Assembly (NCBI GenBank): GCA_038234815.1
Contig: JBBQSU010000002.1
Coordinates: 1-64,000, forward strand
DNA length: 64,000 nt
DNA from: JBBQSU01 sp038234815
GTDB lineage: Bacteria > Planctomycetota > Phycisphaerae > Tepidisphaerales > Tepidisphaeraceae
Reading direction: 5' to 3'
Below the pieces are notes generated by a model. That model made no database searches. It saw only the letters and a program-made list of their open reading frames with translations, and had not been told where the DNA came from. Positions 17,038-25,760 of the stretch are shown here, one piece after another (the stretch's first letter is position 1; every line of letters starts with the position of its first letter). A program made the translations under genes and the position numbers.

Positions 17038-18330
17038 ATGAAGACCTGCCTTTTCCTGCTTGCCATAGTCCAATTATCCCTGAGCGGCTGCCGAAGCGCC
17101 GTGCCGCGGCCGATAGCGGCTGATGGTTCGGACGAGCGGCGCGTTGAAATGCCCTCTGCCCCGGCTGAGCGAGTTGGCGATTCCCCCGCAGGCCAAAACG
17201 CCGCGCCGGACACGCCAACCGTATTAACGCATAAGGTCTCCAATTATGCGCAGGAGATTGAGAAGGCATTGAAGCAGCGGAACGCGCTTCCGCCGGATCG
17301 ATCGAGAGTTGCCTGGACCGATACCTCGCCGGCTGAACCGGCCGCAGGGTTTCCCACTCCCGCGGTCACTTCGCCGTCGCGCGCGACAACTCCAGCAACC
17401 CCTAAGGTGGTCGCGCCCGTGCCCCCGATCGTTAGCCCACGCTCGCCCGCCACCGAACATCCTACGGTGCAGACCAATGAGGCCCCGGCACAAAAGGCCC
17501 TGGCCACCCCGCTCAATCCGCGGACTGCCCAGCACGTCGAGGTGTTAAGGCAAGGCGTGAAATCAACCGGCCTCAATGACATGCCTGCCATCGTGCCCGA
17601 AGGTGAAGAGGGCGTGGCCAACACCTCCTCACGCACGCTCGTAACGGCCGATGCGGTGGGAGACCCCATCGCTACGCGGATGAAGGATTCGCCCTCTGAT
17701 GTCAGCGCGCAACTGGACTATCAGTTGTCGAAATTTCTGCACGACGAGCCGGTCCCGCAGGCCTCGCCACTGGCGGCGCTATCCGGGGAAGACCGCGAGG
17801 TAATTTCCACCCTCATGGACGGCCTAAGCAATTTCCGCTCGGGCGTGCGCGCCGAAAGCAATATGCTCCTTTCGCGTAAAGTTCGCCCGCTTCTGGAAAT
17901 GTCCGATCGACTGCGCAGCCAGGCCGAGCTGTCGGTGCCGACGATCGCGCTCTGCCGGCGGGTGGACGGTTTCGGGGTGTATGAGCCGATCGAGCCGGCC
18001 CGCTTCCCCGCAGGCCGCGAACAACCGGTGATCGTCTACTGCGAGGTGGAGAATTTTGCGTCGCAGCTCAATGATCAAAAAAAATGGGAAACCCGGCTTC
18101 AGCAGCAGGCCGTGCTGTTCACCGAGACCGGCCTGCCCGTCTGGCAGGACAAGCCGCGAAACATCGTCGATTTATCGCGTAACCGCAGACATGACTTCTT
18201 CGTGATCAAGGTGATGAAATTACCCGCGAACCTGTCTATCGGGCGATACCTGCTGAAAGTCAGCCTGGTCGATCAGCAGGTGAAGCGCGTGGCGGAAGCC
18301 ACTTTGCCCGTGCAGATCGTCGCGGAATAA
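17038..18330 (+). CDS. secreted lipoprotein, unknown function
   Basis: 430 residues. MKTCLFLLAIVQLSLSGC is a lipoprotein signal peptide with lipobox LSGC and acylated Cys18. Residues about 60-190 are low complexity, rich in proline, threonine and alanine. The C-terminal 170 residues (from SGEDREVISTLMDGL) look folded, alternating amphipathic helices and strands, ending in RYLLKVSLVDQQVKRVAEATLPVQIV, a beta-rich end. I do not recognise a family. The start is fixed by AAGGACGG eight bases before ATG 17038; the upstream in-frame codons lack a signal. Probably anchored in the outer membrane or on the periplasmic face. Confidence 0.7.
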   Translation: MKTCLFLLAIVQLSLSGCRSAVPRPIAADGSDERRVEMPSAPAERVGDSPAGQNAAPDTPTVLTHKVSNYAQEIEKALKQRNALPPDRSRVAWTDTSPAEPAAGFPTPAVTSPSRATTPATPKVVAPVPPIVSPRSPATEHPTVQTNEAPAQKALATPLNPRTAQHVEVLRQGVKSTGLNDMPAIVPEGEEGVANTSSRTLVTADAVGDPIATRMKDSPSDVSAQLDYQLSKFLHDEPVPQASPLAALSGEDREVISTLMDGLSNFRSGVRAESNMLLSRKVRPLLEMSDRLRSQAELSVPTIALCRRVDGFGVYEPIEPARFPAGREQPVIVYCEVENFASQLNDQKKWETRLQQQAVLFTETGLPVWQDKPRNIVDLSRNRRHDFFVIKVMKLPANLSIGRYLLKVSLVDQQVKRVAEATLPVQIVAE

Positions 18331-18469
18331 GCCGTTACGCTCGTAACGACGACCGCTGCGCATCGCTCGTCTAGCGTGGATTTGCATGACTGCCAATGCG
18401 GCGGCATCTCGGAAATGACTTCCGTCAAATCGCAGATATGATCGGCTTTGGAAAGGACCGAAAAGACAC

Positions 18470-19780
18470 ATGAACGAAACAAACGCCAGCTGTGCTACCC
18501 AGCCGAAGCCTGTTACCCGGCTCTCGTCGGAGCAGATCAATCGCTACAAGCGGCATTTGCTCCTGGCCGAAGTGGGCATGGAAGGGCAGAAAAAGCTGCT
18601 GAACGCGAAGGTGCTGTGCATCGGGGCCGGCGGGCTGGGGTGTCCGATCAGTTTGTACCTCGCCGCGGCGGGCGTCGGCACCATCGGCTTGGCCGACGTG
18701 GATGTGGTCAGCCCGAGCAACCTTCAGCGCCAAGTGCTTTTCGGCGTAAGCTCGATCGGTGTGGATAAAGTAAAGGCCGCCGCGGCGCGTCTGAGGGACC
18801 TCAATCCCGACGTCCGCATCATCGAACATAAGACGATCGTCAATTCTCAAAATGTCCTGGAACTTGTGCGCGATTACGACGTGATCATCGACGGCACGGA
18901 TAATTTTCCGACCCGGTACTGCGTGAACGACGCCTGCGTGTTGCTGAAAAAACCAAACGTTTACGGCAGCATTTTCCGGTTCGAGGGCATGGTGACGGTC
19001 TTTGCGCCACATCTGCTGAACCCGGACACAAAAGAACCGGGGCCGTGCTACCGTTGCCTCTATCCTGAACCGCCAGACCCGGGATCGGTGCCGAGTTGTG
19101 CCGAAGGCGGGGTGATCGGCGTGTTGCCCGGGATCATTGGCACGCTTCAGGCCAATGAGGTCATCAAGCTGATTCTGGGAATCGGCAAGCCCACGATCGG
19201 CCGGTTGATTACGTTCGGGGCGCTGGACATGGAGTTTCGGACGTTTAAAACGCGGCGCGATCCGACCTGCCCGGTCTGCGGGGCCAATCCGACGATCACC
19301 AAGCCGATTGACTACGAGCAGTTTTGTGGCGTGCCGATTTTGGATCCGAAATCCGCCGCCGAAACTGCAGAGGAAGTGCAGAAGGCAAAAGACCCAAGAC
19401 CCGCCGGCGCCGGTCTGGACGACAAGGGCCTTCCGCCGGGTTACGCGTTTGACGGCAAGTGGGAAATAACCCCGCGGCAGGTGAAACAGATGCTGGAGCG
19501 CAAGGAATCGTTCGTGTTTATCGACTGCCGATTGCCGAGCGAAGCGGTGATCACGCGCATTGAAGGCGCCGAGCTTCTGCCGCTCCAACAACTTCCGGCG
19601 CGCATTGGCGAACTTCGCGGGAAGGAAAGCGAGCAGGTGATCGTGCATTGCAAGGCCGGCGGTCGCTCGATGAATTTTGTGAAGATGCTGTCCCAACAGG
19701 GCTTTAAAAACGTAAAAAGCATGGCCGGTGGGATTTTGCTTTGGAACAAGGACATCAATCCGGATGGGCCTCAATACTAG
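18470..19780 (+). CDS. moeZ: MoeZ/MoeBR-type adenylyltransferase-sulfurtransferase
   Basis: 436 residues: an E1-like ThiF/MoeB domain followed by a rhodanese domain. The ATP site is CIGAGGLGCP (about 50-59) with SNLQRQVLF; zinc cysteines are in CYRCLYP and CPVCGA; the rhodanese active-site loop is VHCKAGGRS near the end. Such proteins adenylate the C-terminal glycine of a ubiquitin-like sulfur carrier (MoaD, ThiS or CysO) and then transfer persulfide sulfur to make a thiocarboxylate. The sulfur cluster at 37-44 kb contains a second ThiF protein without a rhodanese domain, a JAMM peptidase and CysM, which are the usual partners. It starts 139 bases after the lipoprotein gene. Confidence 0.92.
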   Translation: MNETNASCATQPKPVTRLSSEQINRYKRHLLLAEVGMEGQKKLLNAKVLCIGAGGLGCPISLYLAAAGVGTIGLADVDVVSPSNLQRQVLFGVSSIGVDKVKAAAARLRDLNPDVRIIEHKTIVNSQNVLELVRDYDVIIDGTDNFPTRYCVNDACVLLKKPNVYGSIFRFEGMVTVFAPHLLNPDTKEPGPCYRCLYPEPPDPGSVPSCAEGGVIGVLPGIIGTLQANEVIKLILGIGKPTIGRLITFGALDMEFRTFKTRRDPTCPVCGANPTITKPIDYEQFCGVPILDPKSAAETAEEVQKAKDPRPAGAGLDDKGLPPGYAFDGKWEITPRQVKQMLERKESFVFIDCRLPSEAVITRIEGAELLPLQQLPARIGELRGKESEQVIVHCKAGGRSMNFVKMLSQQGFKNVKSMAGGILLWNKDINPDGPQY

Positions 19781-19867
19781 CTTCAGGGTAACCCTTATTG
19801 TGGCCGAACGATTCCGATGGCATCGTACAATCTGTGGCGTCGGTTGATATGACCCACGGAGGATTTG

Positions 19868-21901
19868 ATGAACCAGTTGGACTTCAACACATTGGATTTC
19901 GATCAGTCGCTGGCGCACGAATGGCTGGCGGTCAATAAGATCGGTGGCTATGCCTGCGCGACGATTCCCGGGCTGAATTCCCGGAAATATCACGGGTTGC
20001 TGGTGGCGGCGATGTCCCCACCGGTGCGGCGGATGGTCCTGTTGTCGCGCGTGGAAGAGACCGTCCGGAGTCATGGCTGCTCGTTTGCCCTGGCAACCAA
20101 CGAATATCCCGGGGCGATCTTTCCTGAGGGGCACAAGCTGCTTCGGGCTTTCAATCCCGATCCGTTTCCGCGATGGGGTTTTCAGGCCGATGGCTGGACG
20201 ATGGAAAAAAGCCTGCGGCTGCTTGCAGGGGAAAATACGGTTTGTCTGACGTACACGTTGCTGGGTGGTGATCAGTGCGTGTCGCTTGAACTGCGTCCGC
20301 TGCTGGCGCTGCGCGGTATCCACGAACTGATGTATCAGTGGAATGGGCCTCTGGCCGCCGAACGCGGGCCGGGGAACCAGGTGCGCATCCCCGCTACGTC
20401 TCGAACACCGGAAGTGTTCCTATCGCATGATGGCGAATTCGTGCCCGAATCGTGCTGGTACCTCAATACGATCTATCGCAGGGAAATGGAGCGCGGGTAC
20501 AGCGGGCTGGAAGATTTGTGGATGCCCGGCGTGGTGCGTTGGACGCTGTCGCCCGGGCAGACCGTTCATTTCATCTGCTCTGCCGATCCGATCGAGTTCG
20601 GTCGTGTGATTTCCGTGATGGACCGTCAGTTTACCCAGGCGGTGATTCCCGCCTGGCCCGCCGACACCAGCAATGCCGAAATGGACGCGCTGGTGCGCAC
20701 CGCCGATCAATTTGTAGTGTCGATTCCCGGCAGCGAGCGCGCGGAACCTGTCGCTGCGGTCATGCCCCTATACCCATGGTCCAACCCGCGCGGTCGCGAT
20801 ACGCTCATCGGCCTGCCCGGCCTTTTCCTGGTACCGGGAAAGTTCGCGGCCGCCCGCACCATTCTCGAAACCTTCGCCGCCAATCTCCAAAATGGCCTGA
20901 TGCCTTCAGAATGGCCCGAGGACGGCGCGGCGCCGGTATATCATGGTGCCGACGTGTCGCTTTGGTTCGTTAATGCCACCTGGCAATACCTGCTTTACAC
21001 CGGCGACGACAGCGCGTTCCGCCGAGGTATTTTCGATACGATAATCCGGATCATCGATGCTTATGAGCACGGCACGGGGCTTGGCATCAAGGCCGACGCC
21101 ACCGGGCTGATTTCGACGCACGAAAGCGGCGTGGCAACAACCTGGATGGACGCCAAGGTGTGCGATTGGCTGGTGACTCCGCGGCAGGGGCGCACCGTCG
21201 AGATCAATGCGCTCTGGTACAATGCACTGTGCATCGCCCGGTGCTTGGCCGAACGGTTGAATCATCCCGACCATGCCGATCGCCTGACACTGTTGGCCAC
21301 TGCAGTTAAGCAGAGCTTTAATGTTTCATTTTGGAACGCCAAATCCCAGTGTCTTTTGGATGTGATCGACGACCACGGGCACGACTCTGCCGTGCGGCCC
21401 AATCAGCTTTGGGCCATTGCCTTGCCGTTCCCCGTGCTGGACCGGGAACGTCAGCCCGCAGTGCTGAAAAAAGTAACCGATGAACTGCTCCTGCCACTGG
21501 GGGTGCGTACGCTTTCGCCAAAAGATCCGTGCTATCAGGGCCATTTCGCCGGCGACGTGGTGCATCGGGATCGCGCTTACCATCAGGGCTGCGCGTTTCC
21601 GTGGTTGCTCGGTCCGTTCGCTTCGGCATATCTCCACGTGAATGGTCGTTCCGAAAGCACTCGCCAGCATGTCCACAAGATGCTGAGCGGCTGCCTTGAA
21701 CAGTTGACGAGTCATGGCCTAGGCCAGATTGGTGAACTTTTTGACGGAAATGCCCCGCACGCGATGAGTGGGGCGTTCGCCAGTGGCTTGGCCGCAGCCG
21801 AGTTACTGCGCGTTTATGCCGAAGACGTGTTGGACCTTCAGCCGACGGCCACCCCGCGACCGCCCGCAACATCGGCCACGCCGGTGGTGGTTGATAAATA
21901 A
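19868..21901 (+). CDS. glycogen debranching enzyme (amylo-alpha-1,6-glucosidase type)
   Basis: 677 residues. The N-terminal GDE domain (LAHEWLAVNKIGGYACATIPGLNSRKYHGLLVAA) and the C-terminal (alpha/alpha)6 glucosidase domain, with STHESGVATTWMDAK, PRQGRTVEINALWYNAL and DGNAPHAMSGAFASGLAAAELLR, are both complete. It hydrolyses alpha-1,6 branches of glycogen or limit dextrin in the cytoplasm. ATG 19868 follows CGGAGGATTTG; the TTG at 19865 is the alternative. Repeat copy 1 lies directly downstream. Confidence 0.93.
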   Translation: MNQLDFNTLDFDQSLAHEWLAVNKIGGYACATIPGLNSRKYHGLLVAAMSPPVRRMVLLSRVEETVRSHGCSFALATNEYPGAIFPEGHKLLRAFNPDPFPRWGFQADGWTMEKSLRLLAGENTVCLTYTLLGGDQCVSLELRPLLALRGIHELMYQWNGPLAAERGPGNQVRIPATSRTPEVFLSHDGEFVPESCWYLNTIYRREMERGYSGLEDLWMPGVVRWTLSPGQTVHFICSADPIEFGRVISVMDRQFTQAVIPAWPADTSNAEMDALVRTADQFVVSIPGSERAEPVAAVMPLYPWSNPRGRDTLIGLPGLFLVPGKFAAARTILETFAANLQNGLMPSEWPEDGAAPVYHGADVSLWFVNATWQYLLYTGDDSAFRRGIFDTIIRIIDAYEHGTGLGIKADATGLISTHESGVATTWMDAKVCDWLVTPRQGRTVEINALWYNALCIARCLAERLNHPDHADRLTLLATAVKQSFNVSFWNAKSQCLLDVIDDHGHDSAVRPNQLWAIALPFPVLDRERQPAVLKKVTDELLLPLGVRTLSPKDPCYQGHFAGDVVHRDRAYHQGCAFPWLLGPFASAYLHVNGRSESTRQHVHKMLSGCLEQLTSHGLGQIGELFDGNAPHAMSGAFASGLAAAELLRVYAEDVLDLQPTATPRPPATSATPVVVDK

Positions 21902-22016
21902 CCGCTATTACGCGGTCATCAGGTGCTTGAGTTGGTCCATCCACTTCTCGGGCTGCCCGGTTTTTTTATACCGCAAGAACCGTTGGCTTCCTGGCTATTT
22001 TACCCAGTTTGCCAAG

Positions 22017-22048
22017 TGGTGCGCAAAATGGCGCCCATTTGCGCACCA
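22017..22048. repeat. composite repeat copy 1, palindrome A
   Basis: 32-base imperfect palindrome with outer arms TGGTGCGC and GCGCACCA and centre TGGCGCCC; 14 of 16 positions pair. It matches the same element at 38416-38449 in arms and centre. Confidence 0.7.
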
Positions 22049-22112
22049 TCGTTTCGGGCAATTTAGAAATATTTAAAAATTTTAAGTACTGATTTATCAA
22101 AGAGTTATAATT

Positions 22113-22183
22113 TTTGTCCTCCCGAAATTTGGGCCAATTTGTGCCAATTTGCGCACCACCGACCCTTAGGTTAGGAGGACAAA
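22113..22183 (+). promoter_or_regulatory. hairpin able to mask the ribosome-binding site of the copy 1 ORF
   Basis: TTTGTCCTCC (22113-22122) and GGAGGACAAA (22174-22183) are perfect 10-base inverted arms. The second arm contains the Shine-Dalgarno GGAGG for the ATG at 22186, so in RNA the hairpin would close the start site. The intervening 51 bases contain GCCAATTTG twice. Confidence 0.45.
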
Positions 22184-22185
22184 TT

Positions 22186-22452
22186 ATGGCTGACCTAATT
22201 CTAATCTTGGTGGCGGGTCTGCTGGCCGGTGTTTTGGCTGCGGCGATCATGGCTGCGCGGTGGCTCGCGAGAGGCTTACAGAGAGGTTTTCGGAAGAGTG
22301 TAGTTTCCGGGTCGGCGAGGGTAGGCAAGTTGTGCGTTCTTGGTTCAATATCGATGGTAACCGGCCTTTTTGGGCTAAAAAATGGGACACCATTGGGACC
22401 CAAAAGGACCCCTTTGGGACCCCCTTTGGACACCCTTTTGGACGCAATTTAG
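22186..22452 (+). CDS. short ORF of composite repeat copy 1
   Basis: 88 codons after a strong GGAGG site. Residues 1-30 (MADLILILVAGLLAGVLAAA then IMAARWLARG) form one hydrophobic segment followed by a positive stretch, as in a small single-pass membrane peptide. The rest is unremarkable and ends in GTPLGPKRTPLGPP, which is only the translation of the DNA-level tail repeat. The start MADL compares with MASDL in copy 2. Whether it is translated is unknown. Confidence 0.35.
   Translation: MADLILILVAGLLAGVLAAAIMAARWLARGLQRGFRKSVVSGSARVGKLCVLGSISMVTGLFGLKNGTPLGPKRTPLGPPLDTLLDAI
22384..22442. repeat. GGGACCC-rich tail of copy 1
   Basis: 59 bases built of GGGACCC/CCCTTTGG units. It aligns with 38844-38902 with a small number of substitutions and one single-base indel, the closest match between the two copies. 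The ORF runs through it in a different frame in each copy. Confidence 0.65.
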
Positions 22453-22479
22453 GCCTTCCACGGGCCAGTCTTGGAAGGC
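22453..22479. other. inverted repeat after copy 1
   Basis: GCCTTCCA (22453-22460) and TGGAAGGC (22472-22479), perfect 8-bp arms with an 11-base loop and no clear T-run. It may mark the end of the repeat or be a weak terminator. Confidence 0.3.
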
Positions 22480-22746
22480 GTTACTTCGTGATGTGGGTCG
22501 CGCAGGACGCACCCCGTGCTTCAGCGAAGGCGAAGAGTTGCTGGCGAAGATCAGAAAGGTCGAAAAGATCAGAATGTACTCGTGGGGATTTAGAGGGGCG
22601 TCAATAAGTGCGGCTGTGTCTTGTGCCGATGTCGCGAGAGAAGCCGGCGTCAATTCCCTCGGGCTTTCCTTCCCCGTCGCCGCGGCCGCAGCGTGGGATT
22701 TCCTGCGCTGGGTGTTAGGATCGTCCATCAGGCGAGGATCAGGAAG

Positions 22747-23907
22747 ATGGAGCACAAAAACCTGGCGAGCGAACTCGTGGCAGAATCGCACAGGGCCGGG
22801 GGACTGGCTCCGGTTGACCTGGAACGCTTCTGGGCCGATCAGGCACGGGCCGGGGCCGACCCATTTGCGGCGTCGCAGGTGGCGATGGGCATCGGCATGA
22901 GTGGCGAGTGCGTCTGGGCGGAGTTGAACGAACCGGAGGACTGGTGGCGATACGAAACTGACGAGCCGTTCCGCCTGCAATTGCACAAGCGATACAACGA
23001 CGTGTCGCAGCGCGTCGTTGGCCGCCGGCTGCTCAATGAATCTCCGAGCGATCCGGCGCGGAAATACCCGGCGACCAAAAGCCTGGCCGATGTGTTTGAA
23101 GCCAAAAATCACTGGGACGGCTGGAGCTGGTGGTTGATGCCGTCTGCGGGCAATGAAGAGGAACTGAAGGCCTTGCTGGATCGGGTGGAGACCTGCGACA
23201 TTCGCAAATTCATCCTTCCGGAAAACTGGGACGCGGAAAAGGACCGATTGCTGAAGCTGGGGGTCAAACCCCCGCTTTATCGATGGCAACGCGGGCCTTG
23301 CACGTTTGCCACGTCGGTGTATGGGACAGAAAATTTCCTGTTTTTGGTGATGGACAATCCCGACTTGGCCGGACGGTTTCGTGATGCCATTCTCCGGGTG
23401 ATGCTGGAGATCGGCCGTGTGTTAGATGAAGAGGCCGGTTATACGCAGGCGACAAGCCCGCGTGGTTTCGGATTTGCTGATGACAACTGCGCGCTGTTCA
23501 CGCCCGATATGTACGAGTTTTTCGGCTTTCCGATCCTCAGGAAAATTTGGGAAGTTTATAGCCCCGCCGATGGCGACTGGCGGTATCAGCACTCCGACTC
23601 ATCGATGGCGCATCTTCTGCCGCTGCTGGGAAAATTGAGGCTGCGGGGGACGAATTTTGGGCCAACGGTGAGCGTGGAGCAGATTCGTCGGTACCTTCCG
23701 CAGGCGGTTATCAACGGGCAGCTAGCGCCGTTCACGTTCATGCGTAACGAAGAGGAGGCGATCGTCACGGAGTTTTTGCGGGATTTTTCCCAGGCAAGAG
23801 CAACCCGGGGGCTGCGGTTTACCACCGCCGGTTCGATCAACAACGGTTCGATGTTGAAAAGCATGCGACTGGTTATGGCGGCGATCCAGCGCCATGGACA
23901 GTATTAA
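22747..23907 (+). CDS. uroporphyrinogen decarboxylase (URO-D)-family protein
   Basis: 386 residues. The TIM-barrel pattern of the URO-D/methylcobamide:CoM methyltransferase superfamily is seen in the C-terminal half: FLFLVMDNPDLAGRFRDAILRV, FADDNCALFTPDMYEFFGFP, QHSDSSMAHLLPLLGKLRLRGTNFGPTVS and TTAGSINNGSM. The N-terminal half is divergent, and it is not the HemE of haem synthesis, whose N-terminal arginine-rich loop is absent. Planctomycetes encode many such paralogues with unknown substrates. Start ATG 22747 is chosen because the upstream in-frame part, open to 22621, is arginine-rich and unlike the family. Confidence 0.75.
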   Translation: MEHKNLASELVAESHRAGGLAPVDLERFWADQARAGADPFAASQVAMGIGMSGECVWAELNEPEDWWRYETDEPFRLQLHKRYNDVSQRVVGRRLLNESPSDPARKYPATKSLADVFEAKNHWDGWSWWLMPSAGNEEELKALLDRVETCDIRKFILPENWDAEKDRLLKLGVKPPLYRWQRGPCTFATSVYGTENFLFLVMDNPDLAGRFRDAILRVMLEIGRVLDEEAGYTQATSPRGFGFADDNCALFTPDMYEFFGFPILRKIWEVYSPADGDWRYQHSDSSMAHLLPLLGKLRLRGTNFGPTVSVEQIRRYLPQAVINGQLAPFTFMRNEEEAIVTEFLRDFSQARATRGLRFTTAGSINNGSMLKSMRLVMAAIQRHGQY

Positions 23908-23994
23908 GGGAGACGAGGCACGGAAGTCCCCCCAATGGCGGTGGGACGGATTATCGACGGGCCTGCGAGATTTTGGGCAAGCGGAAGGTGAGTC

Positions 23995-24885
23995 ATGAGC
24001 TTTGTTTCGCGGTATCTCGATCCGAATCTGGTTGAGCGCTTGAATCACCTTGCGCTTTCGGCCAGGCGGGTGGTGGAGGGAACGACGACGGGGCAACATC
24101 GGTCGCCGCTTAAGGGGAGCAGTGTGGAATTTCGGCAGCACCGTTTTTATACGCCCGGAGATGAACCGCGAAGGTTGGATTGGCGCGTGCTGGCCCGGAC
24201 CGATCGGCCATACATTAAGGAATATGACGAAGAAACGAACCTGCGGGCGATGCTGATGCTGGATGGGAGCGGTTCGATGGGATACGGGGGCAAGAGCGGG
24301 GCAAAGCTGGACTATGCCGCGCGGTTTGCTGCGGCGCTGGCGTATTTGATGCTGGGGCAGACCGAAAGCGTGGGGCTGGCGCTGGTGGGGTCGAAGACAT
24401 CGGAATGGCTCAAGCCCCATGGCGGGCCGAGCCAGTTGTCGCGGTTGATTGATGTATTGGAGCGAGGCAGTCCGAGTGGTCCGACTTCGCTGGGCACGGC
24501 TTTGCACGAGTGTGCCGATCGACTGGATCGCCGGGCACTGGTGGTGGTTTTTTCTGATCTGCTGCTGCCCGTGGATTCGATTGCCACGGGATTGGCGCAT
24601 TTGGTGCATGACCGACACGAGGTGATCCTTCTGCGCGTGCTGGACAAAGACGAGGCGGAGTTCCCGTTTAAGAATTGGTCAAGATTCCGGGGACTGGAAG
24701 GAGAGCGGCCGCAATTGTGTGAGCCGGCGCTGATGCGGCAGACTTATCTCGATAATTTTGGGAACCATCGGGATCAACTGAAGGAATTATGTCGGGCAAT
24801 GAAAATGGAGTGCCATGAGTTGTTCACCGATCGTCCACTGATTGACGCGGTGACGGGATTTTTAAGTCGTCGCGCGGGGAAGTGA
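23995..24885 (+). CDS. DUF58 domain protein with von Willebrand-like fold
   Basis: 296 residues. The DUF58 signature G-S-S-V-E-F-R-Q-H-R-F-Y-T-P-G-D-E-P-R-R-L-D-W (about 41-63) is complete and is followed by a VWA-like domain with MIDAS motif DGSGS (90-94). DUF58 proteins normally work with a MoxR AAA+ ATPase in cofactor-insertion or envelope processes, but no MoxR gene is adjacent here. The next gene, a methyltransferase, starts seven bases after the stop, suggesting co-transcription. Confidence 0.88.
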   Translation: MSFVSRYLDPNLVERLNHLALSARRVVEGTTTGQHRSPLKGSSVEFRQHRFYTPGDEPRRLDWRVLARTDRPYIKEYDEETNLRAMLMLDGSGSMGYGGKSGAKLDYAARFAAALAYLMLGQTESVGLALVGSKTSEWLKPHGGPSQLSRLIDVLERGSPSGPTSLGTALHECADRLDRRALVVVFSDLLLPVDSIATGLAHLVHDRHEVILLRVLDKDEAEFPFKNWSRFRGLEGERPQLCEPALMRQTYLDNFGNHRDQLKELCRAMKMECHELFTDRPLIDAVTGFLSRRAGK

Positions 24886-24892
24886 GAAGATC

Positions 24893-25681
24893 ATGCAGAA
24901 GAAGACAACCGACTGGAGCAAGGTGGCGGGGTGGTATGACAACCTGGTGGGGGAATCGGGCAGTGAATATCACCGCGAGGTGGTGTTGCCCGGGGTGCTG
25001 CGGTTGCTGCGACCGGAGCCGGGCCAGCGTGTACTGGATTTGGCCTGCGGGCAGGGGGTGTTGTGTCGGTTGCTTGCGGATCGAAAAGCTGAAGTGACGG
25101 GTGTTGATGCGGCGCGGCCGTTGATTGAAGCGGCCAAGGCGCGCGGACCGGAAGCGATCCGATATTCGGTTGGCGACGCGCGTCAGTTGGATTTCCTCCC
25201 TGCCGATCACTTCGATTCGGCGGCTTGTGTGCTGGCGATTCAGAATATTCATCCGATCCAGGGGGTGTTTGATTCGGCGGCCGGGCGGATCAAGGTGGGC
25301 GGGGTGTTTGTGGTGGTGATGATGCACCCGTGCTTTCGTGGCGCGCAGGAAACTTCGTGGGGCTGGGATGAAGCGAGCCAAGTGCAGTATCGGCGAGTGG
25401 ATCGATACCTGGTGCCGAGAAAATCGCCCATCGTTACGCATCCGGGGCAGTCGCCGGATTTGTATACCTGGTCGTTTCATAAACCGCTGGGCATGTATGT
25501 GAAGGCATTTTCCCGGGCGGGGATGCTGATGGATGCGCTCGAGGAGTGGCCGAGCCATAAGACCAGCACGAGTGGACCGCGCGCGGCGGCGGAGAATCAG
25601 TCGCGCAAGGAGATCCCGATGTTTCTGGCAATCCGCGCGGTGAAGGTGGGCGCAGGATTGCAGAAGATCGATCAGGAGTAG
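24893..25681 (+). CDS. class I SAM-dependent methyltransferase
   Basis: 262 residues. Motif I VLDLACGQGVLCRLL (47-61), acidic end of beta 2 in TGVDAARPLIEAA, motif II VGDARQLDFL and motif III in FDSAACVLAIQNI define a Rossmann-fold methyltransferase. The C-terminal part (HPCFRGAQETSWGWDE) is of the UbiE/Methyltransf_11 type. The substrate is unknown. Seven bases after the DUF58 gene. Confidence 0.85.
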   Translation: MQKKTTDWSKVAGWYDNLVGESGSEYHREVVLPGVLRLLRPEPGQRVLDLACGQGVLCRLLADRKAEVTGVDAARPLIEAAKARGPEAIRYSVGDARQLDFLPADHFDSAACVLAIQNIHPIQGVFDSAAGRIKVGGVFVVVMMHPCFRGAQETSWGWDEASQVQYRRVDRYLVPRKSPIVTHPGQSPDLYTWSFHKPLGMYVKAFSRAGMLMDALEEWPSHKTSTSGPRAAAENQSRKEIPMFLAIRAVKVGAGLQKIDQE

Positions 25682-25760
25682 GCGTCGCACGGGAAGGCAC
25701 TTTCCCTGATGGACGCAGCGATGAGACCGATGCCAACAATTAAATGGCATAAGGAGGTCA

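Larger units (their letters stand above)
22017..22442 (+). repeat. composite repeat family, copy 1
   Basis: In order: palindrome A (22017-22048), an AT-rich spacer of about 60 bases, a second block ending GCGCACCA (22151-22158), CCCTTAGGTTAGGAGGAC with a strong ribosome site, ATG at 22186, a short ORF, and a 59-base GGGACCC-rich tail (22384-22442). The second copy at 38416-38902 has the same order. The distance from the end of palindrome A to the end of the second GCGCACCA is 110 bases here and 113 there. Outside these blocks the two copies differ, so the conserved parts are probably the functional ones. It resembles no insertion sequence I know. Confidence 0.7.

Noticed and set aside
18425..20323. 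A 632-codon minus-strand frame opposite the MoeZ-like and debranching-enzyme genes.
   Set aside because: Spans two well-supported genes on the other strand and an intergenic region; rich in Arg, His and Gln with no domain signature.
22017..22442. The repeat as an insertion sequence or CRISPR array.
   Set aside because: There is no transposase frame, no flanking target duplication is visible, and no regular repeat-spacer units exist.
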